64,000 nucleotides of DNA, taken from the NCBI GenBank assembly GCA_000469685.2, contig LS997563.1:18021257-18085256 (forward strand). The letters are read 5' to 3'. The notes below the pieces were generated by a model. That model ran no database searches and was not told where the DNA came from. It was given only the letters and a program-made list of their open reading frames with translations. Shown piece by piece: positions 55,504-64,000 of this stretch (position 1 is the stretch's first letter; the number at the start of each line of letters is the position of its first letter). The DNA is from Haemonchus contortus. Taxonomy: Eukaryota > Nematoda > Chromadorea > Rhabditida > Trichostrongylidae. Both the position numbers and the translations under genes were made by a program.

Positions 55504-55999
55504 AACTCGACACCACTCCACTTGGGATTAAACGCTCCGTGCATTCGGGAAGGAAAAAAATAGTCAGTCCCAGCTTTTCACCCACCTCCTTCATTAGGAG
55601 GATGCACCCCATGATATTCACCAATAGTACATAATCTGGCGTGAAATAAAATCACGAAAGGATGTTGCTATCAGGCCTAGTGAGTCCATAAAATGTGCCC
55701 AGGGGTCGGCTATGCTGTAAAAGCTAATTGCAATACGACCCATATGAATATGATATCATTAGGAGTCAGAAGTCGGAAGAATGCCTGTCTTTCTGACGTA
55801 ATTTTGAGTCAGAATGTCCCTGAAAAGGATTTTGAGAAAGAGACTGTGTAAATTTTGAAACACATAATCAGAAGAAAATTTCAGTTCAGCATAACAATCA
55901 ACTGATTTGCCTTACACTGAATTTTCTCAAAGGACGAGTCACTCACCTTCAAAGGGAGCATGAATTCCTCGTGAAATTCATCACGGTTTCGAGAATGCA

Positions 56000-58436
56000 T
56001 AATGGAAGTTAGCAGCAGGGTGATGCAAAAATATGTAACGCGAAGATTAGATTAGGATTTTCCTAAAATAGAATTGCTGAATAATGCTACCGTATCACAC
56101 AATACGTATAAATACGGATAAATACTCGTCCAAATCCATCAACAAGCATATAACTCTTAGATGGCTTCTTAGATGAAATGAGACGTGGCAGTAGAAGAAT
56201 GGTGTGAAAGCAAACGTCGTTACGGCACCACTGACAGCCACAACCAATTAATTCAGTCGCCTTTTGTAATTAGATGTCTCAGTGAACAAACAAAGAGTCC
56301 TGAAGTTTCCAGGCGGCTGCAAAATAAGAAAAGACTGAGTGACAGAATGCAGTGGACGAGTTGAAAGCCGATTAATATAGCCTCAAGGTAAGAACATCTC
56401 CCTTCGAAAGAACGGCACAATCGGGACCAGCTAAGCTCGGGTCATAAATGGCAACTCCCCACTCGAATACTCGGGTTTCATTCATTTTTGGACCCACGGG
56501 GACCCGTCAGCGGAATAACGACCAGAAGTACTGCCAAGTTGAGTTTGGCCACTTTGGGGAACATATTCCCGATAAATTGGCGGTGAGACGCCGGCCGCTC
56601 CTGTCTGGGTGGGTTAGGATCGAGGAGAGCACGTTGCTAAGAGATTAGCTATTCTGTCGTGGGCAACCGCCAAAAACTGGCCTGCTCTGAAAAGATCAAT
56701 CCCATTTCCCTCAGTTAAGTGTCAATAAGATTAGAAAGCCTGCATTTCTTCAACGAATAATCGCAGTCGTTCCGTAGCCTGTGAAAAGGACTGAATCTGA
56801 TTCGGCTGAGCCTTTAGAGGAACTGCTTAGGGGCAAAATTCTAGAGAAATGTATTCCCAAGTGAAAACGAAGCAAAACACAATACGACAAAGCGAAAGCA
56901 CTTGAACAATTGCGACTTCTGGAGAAATACTTCAAAGGCTAACGGCGCGTAAACAACAAGCACTCGAGGAAGTTGCTGTCGCTGATAGCTGCCTTTCGCA
57001 GATGGCCGGCTATGGGCAGAGCTGCTAAGTCAGCCCTTGAATGAAGGCCGGGCCGGGAAACTGAGCTGCGGCACCGGAGATTTGTGTGAGCAACGGGGGG
57101 AAGTTCGCGTGACTATGCTTTATTTAAGGCGTGTGGGACATGAGAGGGAATCGATTGCGGGCTCCCTGGCAAAGAGAAGCCAAGCGGGATCAGCTTCCCT
57201 GTCGCTGTCGTCCAGGATTCACCCATGCACGTCCACCCACCACCACTTGACTCTGGGATTTCATGAATTGCTTACTCTTTCTGTTTTGGCTGCGACAGCC
57301 GCCCATTAAATATTTATTAGATGCTCTGGCCGAATTTGAGTCATACGACGAAGATTCAAAGGGTTCAGGACGAATAAGAAGAATCTCTCAAATGTGATAT
57401 TGGAAGTTGGAGTGGAGGCCTGGGAGGAATACTGTCGAGAATCGTAGCCGTCTGTCATGAAATGTAATGTGGCGAGTGAAGGCCTTCTCCGAATCACGCT
57501 AATGGATTCTCAATTTTCCGGCTTAGCCGCGGATTAGGGCTGATGATAACCGGCTGAATGGAATACTACTGTTAGAGCTTTCTCCTGTCAGCAAGCCCAG
57601 GCCACATTTCCCTTTGGAATAGACTGCGGAACCATCCTGAGGGCAACCTTGCTCTCATCGGGCATGAATCACGACCTCTTGAAGTTTTAATGAGTCAGGG
57701 TTTGACAGAAGTGCAGAAGAAGCTGCCGGAGGGCAGTGTGCGATTAAGATTTCCGTCTTTAGGACTTCCTTCTGAAGTTGATCCAGCCCAAAAGTTTTCG
57801 CTTTTGAATAAATAAAATTTTTACAAGTAACATACTGGCGTTGATGAGTTCTCATGAGTTTCTTTTGCTTCCTCTACTTTATTTCGAAAAAACGTCTTCA
57901 AAATAGAACCACAGGAAGCACTGGAAAAATATGAGGGTCTGCGAAAGTCTTACACCCAACAAGACAATATCCCTACTCGCTTATAAGTAAGGAATAAAGG
58001 AGATGAAAGTCATGCACAATTCCATGAGGATACGCCAACATTATCGGATTTTGCCCACGGTCGTAAAGGCAAACAACCATCGGGCATTGCCTATAAAAGT
58101 GGTTTGCGGGAAGCGTGTACGAGTTCTAGCCAACTTTGTCTTCCAGTCTTTTTTCCAGCTATTCAGGTATCAAATAGCTCAGATTGAAGGATTCGATGAC
58201 TTGTTACTAATTGACAATCAAGCCAGTAAACCACTGCTTAGGGGTGGTTTTTTTGTAGGATGAAATAATGAACATTGACGCCATAGAAAATTGCTTTCAT
58301 GAGGAAATCGTAAGAATTCGCTTTACAATTACGCGCAAAGCGCTATTGCATCCATTCGAGCGTCAGGGAAGCTTACCAGCAATGAGTGCATGCTTCGTTA
58401 CTTATAATTGCTTATATGTTCATCAAGTCATCGATC
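56000..58436. other. intergenic, GC-variable, nothing assigned
   Basis: GC-richer patches near 56400-56640 and 57000-57300 have no splice-supported exon. Nothing recognisable otherwise. Confidence 0.35.
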
Positions 58437-58927
58437 AAGGGCACAGCTCACGACAACCTTAGGTTATCTAGCATTTATCTAGTAGTGGAAGTGACTCAAC
58501 TGACTAGCGTGACTAAAAGTCTAGAATAATGCAAAAAACGCAAAAATCTACGCATCTGGAGAAATTCTAGGCTTTAAAAAGTGAAAAGTTTTGGGTTTGG
58601 ACGAGAATGCTACGAAGAAAAGCTGCGTGTAAGGGGCACTCGGACGAGTTATCCGAACGCGCGCGCCATTGCATACTGCTGGCCACAATAAGCGGCCTGC
58701 GAGCAAAGTATGGGTCCCGGTGCGGATGGTGCAACCTCTGCAGCTCTTACAACGCTGAACAACTCGTCCACTTTGGGTGTGTTCGTTGGTTAGGCCGGTT
58801 TTGTGGGCGCTATTACGCTTTATCTTGACTGTTTTGCGACTTTACAGCGCTCTTTCGGCTATCTTCGGGGGTCAAAGTCCAGAGAGGAACTTAGAATCCG
58901 TACTTAACGTGAATTGTGCCTTTGAAC
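58437..58927 (+). repeat. TIR-family copy (58.5 kb)
   Basis: Left end AAGGGCACAGCTCACGACAA, right end ACGTGAATTGTGCCTTTGAA. Internal GGCACTCGGACGAGTTATCC and GCGGATGGTGCAACCTCTG match the 36-kb copy. Confidence 0.75.
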
Positions 58928-60529
58928 GATTAACGCATTGCGTAACAAAAAAAGACAGCTTTGCTCGAACTCTGCTGATATGATTTGCTTTTCAACACGG
59001 CTTACGTACATCGTGGGCGAACTTAATAATGGAAGTTCTTGGTATTCATCAACACATGTCTGTCTGCGCACCGCGTTCCCTATCATAGACATCAAACGCT
59101 GGAAGGGGAAGGTCAGAGTAGAGCGATGAACGGTGAATGTCGTTGGCGTCCGAGCCGCCGCTGACGATATTTGAGATAGAGCATGTTGTTTACCAGATAT
59201 CCTTTCCTTACACCCTGGCAGTGAAAGAAGAAAATTTCAGATTCATATACAGAAAGAATAAAAAATGTGAAGCCACAACCAAGATAAACTCGATCAAGGA
59301 ATTATGCATAGCTGATCCGTACGGGGGTCCGGGAACTTCGCCCCTAACACGGCGTCGCACACGCCGCACCCGCAGCCCATCGCAGGATTGCGATGGAAGA
59401 CTGGAGCGCGCAATTTGTGAGATAGGGAGTCCTTTAATTATTTGAATTGGCTGACCGCTCTTTTCATTTCCAATGCGGTCCTGATCGTCGTTTATATAGG
59501 AGGAGTCATTTTAATTAACTAAGTCTAATAAACATGAAAACGAAAAAGAAACAGAAGAAAAAACGATAAAATCCAATGAAAAAGCAAGCCAGTCAAGGAA
59601 AAATATCGCGTCCTATCCATTGGCGGGAGGCGGGATGAGAACGGTAACTGCAGTGACATTTGCCGCATGCCGCAAGGGAGAATGCCGCGATAGGGGAGAA
59701 GTTCCGTTACCCACCCGTACGGTTATGGGCATGACATGGTTTCATCTGGGTGAACGCTAGATTTGTTCAAATAGATTCTTTTCAATGAACTCGAACTGAA
59801 AACTTCAGAATGCGTTAGAGCGATATTTGAAAACGGATTAAATCAGATTTCAAGAAGTCGAGAGAACAAGTGTATGGTACAGCCAAAGTTCAGCATAGTA
59901 TTGTTGGGAGCTTGAGTGCTTTCTGTTATTTTCTTTGACTTCCTATAATAAATCATAATCATATCCAATAGCTAGTCTACGGAAAGCCACATAAAGCCTA
60001 ATGCGAAGATTAGTGAGCTTTATAGCCTCACAAAAAGACATAAATGTAGCCATAATCTTGGTATGGGCTCTATGGAATACACAGAAAAAAGAAGGAAACT
60101 TGGCAATATTCCTGTCTACTTTGTACTAAACCACTACCGTGTACTCGAGACGGAAGGAAACTATTGGACCACGGAGGAAGTCGTCGGCTCAAGCCTATAA
60201 TCCTGTTAAGGTCATACTGTAAATATGAATACTGTAGCAACGATTCGCAATCACTTCTTGAATCCGTAAAGGAACTAGCACTTACTATTTTCTACCTGAC
60301 TTCCTTTCAATGTTGGCAGGAGGTTTAACCCTTTCATTGATCAGAAATTCGTTTGCATAACACAGAAGGTTTTTGGAAAGTGGTCGAATTTCATATCTTT
60401 CACAGAAACCTGAATGGCTAGACCTTCTAAGGATCATAAAAGCAATTGTCAACAGCATAGAAAGACTGACCTGAGTCCTGCCGTACTATTTCGCATTCGT
60501 GTGTGCATTCAAATGCTCATATTCCTCAC

Positions 60530-60620
60530 GAAGTTGGGGAGTTACGAACAAAACTCTGGCCTCGGACTGGGTTCGAAACCTCGAATATCTTCCAGCTTAA
60601 CGGTTGATATCGGCTGACCA
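60530..60620 (-). ncRNA. tRNA-like module
   Basis: On the minus strand CTGGTCAGCCGATATCAACC resembles an A box region. GAGGTTTCGAACCCAGTC is a good B box. The acceptor stem is not closed, so it is a tRNA-derived relic. Confidence 0.35.
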
Positions 60621-60685
60621 GACGTTCTACGTGTGACTGCTGATAAGCTATGGCATGAAAGCCATCAAGAAGGCCATGGTATTTT

Positions 60686-60750
60686 TGTGGTGTAAGGGAT
60701 AGAGCACGGTGTTCGGATAGCACAAGCACGGGTTCGTGTCCCGTCCGAGA
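60686..60750 (+). ncRNA. tRNA-like module
   Basis: TGGTGTAAGGGATAGAGCAC matches an A box and D-arm. GCACGGGTTCGTGTCCCGTC is a well-paired T arm with B box. Acceptor-stem ends do not pair well, and no anticodon arm is clear. Probably SINE-derived. Confidence 0.4.
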
Positions 60751-62538
60751 CTGATGTTTTGTCAATAACTATCCAACTTTATGAGCATTTCGTGTGGCGA
60801 AATAACAGCATTTAACAGAAAATTGAGTCGAAACAAGCTCACATTCCTCCTCGAAATCAGAATACATGGCGTAATTCAGTAGGACGTTTGCATGGAGGAA
60901 TTCGAAACTATTTATTGAAAAATCACTTGATTTTGAAGGTGGATTTGACGCGGTAATATATTATGTTGGCCAGCCTGCTTTTCAAACGCGTTGCTAAGGA
61001 CTTGGACGCGAAACAAAAGAAGGCCACGAAACCCTTTTGACTTCTCTGTGCATTCTCATCAATAACATTTTAAGCCTTTCCTGGTTTCTTACCAAATCTC
61101 AGTTAGCTCACTTTGCATGGCTGCACGAATGTTTCTGCTTTTAAATGACTTCGGTGATTGTCATTGAAGTTCCAGTCAAGCTTCAGGAAGAGTTATAGCC
61201 CTCAGGGGCTTATCTATGTGCAGCTTGTTGGACTGATATATGCTATATCCAATTGGAAGATGGACTTTTCAACTTACACGTCAAGTAATCGGAAATTTTA
61301 TCACGTTGACATAAATGAAGTCCACTTATGAACTACAGTTGTTCCTTTTTAATTTTATTTGGCTAAATTTCCATTTCTTGTCGCTTTTTGTCTCCAACCA
61401 AAGTGAATCTAATACTATCTGGTAGCAAAAAATCTTAACCATACGATAATTCATGCATTGTTCTACAGGAAAACCTTCAAAAATGAGTTATTATGAAAGT
61501 ACGGTTACCATTCGCATCTGCACAGTTGTTGGCCAGATACACGTCCCCTAAAAGCTCCTCGAGACTATTTCTTTGAATAATCGAGCTCATAACTGAACGA
61601 AATCCGTGTATTGACCCAAAAACAAACCCGGCTACCTTGTATAATGAATTCCACATGTGAGTCACAGTGGGTAGTAAAAGAGGCAGTCCCTATCCTTCTC
61701 CAGAGTGCGATTGGCGTCAGTAGGTAGAATTTTGCCCTGTTCCAATTGAAGCTACACAATCGCAGGTGTTTCTTGAGTATCAAAGACGAAGCTAGACACC
61801 TTAATTGAAGCAAGAGATTGTTGATTGAGAGGCAAGACACGCACTTATTCAAATTCTGCTAGTTCATATTAGAATTGTTCACTCTTAGTCGGGGTGGTTA
61901 AGACGAGAGAGTGTTACTCATATTTTGCAGTCTACTGAAGAGAAAAACTACCGGTTCTTACAACATTCGTTGGCAGAGGGATGGTCAAATCTCTTCTCGA
62001 CTACCACTCGATGAGACCCTTCAGAGATGCCAAAACCCCATCTTCGGCTTTTCTCAAAGCTCGTTCTCGATACTGGACTACGAGAAGGATTAACACAGAT
62101 TGTAGAATACCGTGTTCTTCACAGCCTTGAGAGACTTCTGCAATGGTCTTTCCTCATGTAGTAGTAAAAGACATGCTTTTGATGTGGGTTATCAATCAAA
62201 AGCATGGCTCAGTTTGGCTTTGATGAATTCCCTTACTTTTACCCCGTCGAAGTTGAAATATGCGTCACAGAGGCTCATGGTAAGGTGCTTATCAAGTGAC
62301 CCCGAGGGTAACACCTAAAGCAAACACAAGCGGTCTCCTCATATGACTGAATGGGAGTGGAAATGCCTGCAGTTGACTCCGCATTTTAACTGGAAGTTGA
62401 AAAAATTCAGAGTGAACCCACGGAGAACCGAAGTGAAAATAAGGGTCTGTGAGATGGGAGAAAAGGAAAGGTATGTAGTTCTGCAGTGAAGACGCGATTT
62501 TTTTATGAGCAATGGCCATTCTCCCAAAGCAAATAATA

Positions 62539-62948
62539 TTAGGTTGATGCATATATATTGCGATTTTTTCAACAAATTTTATTTAACGAAACGATAAAAA
62601 TACTGACCTAAAACATGTTCAAATAATTACTCCTAAACTTATCCACCATCAACATCAAGCACTGCTTCCCATTGGCTTGATAGTCGGATTCCAAAAGCGA
62701 AGAAGTTCTGATCTCTGGGGTCGTTCATCGCCGAAAAGTTACTGAGATCGCGGAATAACTCTACCATCTTTCAACCTTTCTCGAAGTAGTAGGGCCTAAT
62801 TTTGCAAATGTGCAGATGGTTTTCTAAGTACATTTTTGGAGAGAAAATTAAGCGGATTATTTATAAAAAAAATCCGAACTCAATATTCAAATTCTATCGA
62901 AAGAAAAAGACCCGCGAAAAAATCCGCAATAATTATGCATCGACCTAA
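62539..62948 (-). mobile_element. 410-bp mariner-derived short element
   Basis: Ends TTAGGTTGATGCATATATAT and the inverted ATAATTATGCATCGACCTAA are flanked by TA. The minus strand near 62640-62700 holds a decayed mariner C-terminal reading (YQANGKQCLMLMVDKF). It is an internally deleted, non-autonomous derivative. Confidence 0.85.
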
Positions 62949-63151
62949 TAAATCCGTTAACCTTGCGCGGAATGTAATCTCAGAATTATGAAACAAAGCG
63001 AAACAGATTTGGGAAAAGGTCAAGAAAGTGGTCATGAAATGTTAGAGTTTCTGCTACTCGTACTATTTCATACAACATTCTGAGGCTAAAAGTAATTACT
63101 CGAGTGCGATAGCAATTCCAAGTAAGCAAACTGAGAATCTAGACTGTTAAA

Positions 63152-63847
63152 GTGATCACTCCAGATTATAATCAGATTAAAAATGTCGTGTGTTTTCAAT
63201 GGAATTCAACGGCATCACTAAAAGATGAGAGCCTTGCAGTGAAACTTAAAATTGAAGCACTTCAGGGAGATCATGGGGCATATCCGGTGCAACTGTGTGA
63301 GACAGACCCCACGGACCTAATTACCTATGCCAGGCTCACGTTGATGGGAACACCAATTCTGACAATTCCTCTGCAAAGCCCTGGAATCCAACTTTTTTGC
63401 ACCATCTGGTTACCCTGCAGTATCTCCCCGAAAATTCTCAATGGTCCAGATATATACAGGGAATTGTGGAAAGTTCCATACAAGTATCCTACTACCAGTC
63501 GGATCGCCCGGCTAGCGCCAGGCTCTCCTCCTTCTAATGGGTTCGCCCGGCTACGCCGGGCGCTTTTCCTTCCTGTGAGAAATTTGCTATGTGTAAATAA
63601 CACTTCGTATTCTCCTTTTCCTTTAAAAGCTCTACATCCTCTGTATCAGCTCCAAATTGGGAGCGATTTTTTTTCTGTAAACCATCTTAGCTGTGATCGA
63701 ATAGAACATCGTATAGTATCAAAAAGGCAATTATTCAGAGAAAAAAAGAGAGATGGGCTAAGGAGGCGTATTTCCGTTAAATTTCAGTGCAATTGGAATG
63801 ATCCGGCACTGATACCACAACATTCTGCAATGCTGAAGTGGAAGTAG
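63152..63847 (+). other. 231-codon open frame of unknown nature
   Basis: A long frame starting MITPDYNQIKNVVCFQWNST. No family recognised and no splice or expression signal. The middle is composed of GC hairpin repeats (CGCCCGGCTACGCCGGGCG), which suggests that the openness is accidental or that this is a repeat rather than a gene. Confidence 0.2.
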
Positions 63848-63935
63848 TTTTTGAAAAAAGGCAAAATGAATGACAGTAAAGTCTGGTAAATGTACAGATA
63901 TCGGATCGCACGGCTAACGCCGGCTCTCCTCCTTT
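63490..63935 (+). repeat. three related GC-rich hairpin units
   Basis: GATCGCCCGGCTAGCGCC near 63501, GTTCGCCCGGCTACGCCGGG near 63542 and GATCGCACGGCTAACGCCGG near 63904 share a core and a CTCCTCCTT or TTTTCCTTCC tail. The second forms a perfect 7-bp GCCCGGC/GCCGGGC stem. Confidence 0.6.
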
Positions 63936-64000
63936 TTGTGTCAAACACCCTATCCCGAGAAATGTTGAACTGAAGAACTTTATTCCCTTTCTCAAAGTTT

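Noticed and set aside
60686..60750. Functional tRNA gene
   Set aside because: Good T arm and B box, but no closed acceptor stem and no clear anticodon arm.

Overview
The window is eukaryotic and looks like a nematode genome, most likely a strongylid (clade V, hookworm-like) one. It has short exons in long repeat-rich introns, compact TTTTCAG-type acceptors, a likely spliced-leader acceptor 15 nt before a start codon, and many mariner, Tc1-like and RTE-type remnants. No bacterial operon, rRNA gene, CRISPR array or virus is visible.

Two real genes are supported by spliced, phase-consistent exons. The first (581-8922, + strand, 5' end outside the window) is the catalytic half of a PDE3-type cyclic nucleotide phosphodiesterase, the likely pde-3 orthologue: 11 exons, 426 codons plus stop. 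The second (50587-24473, - strand) is a complete JIP-1 scaffold, the likely jip-1 orthologue: 16 exons, 1,941 nt, 646 codons plus stop. It has an acidic N terminus, a candidate JNK docking motif, an SH3 domain, a PTB domain and the C-terminal PTEDIYLE tail that binds kinesin light chain in JIP1. A single 16.2-kb intron separates its N-terminal half from the SH3 exons. The two genes converge.

Most of the rest is repeat. 1-336 is a mariner fragment. 5136-5704 and 39420-39988 are two 569-bp TA-flanked short elements in opposite orientation. 9480-10150 is a Tc1-like fragment. 10430-12180 is a decayed minus-strand mariner with a younger 835-bp mariner nested inside. 12438-12846 is a near-perfect foldback. 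15606-16888 is a full-length but broken mariner. 17480-18760 is an RTE-like LINE remnant. 27997-28485 is a foldback with a tRNA-like core. 29363-30940 is a Tc1-like element inside a jip-1 intron. 52196-52497 is a CTGT microsatellite. 62539-62948 is a short mariner derivative. About a dozen copies of one 0.4-0.5 kb family, whose ends read like GGCACAGTTCACGATA, are scattered through introns and intergenic DNA.

The region upstream of jip-1 (51-64 kb) shows no confident gene, only repeats, tRNA-like modules and weakly coding frames. Several attractive 'exons' near the transposons proved to be shadows of decayed transposases on the other strand and are listed as rejected.
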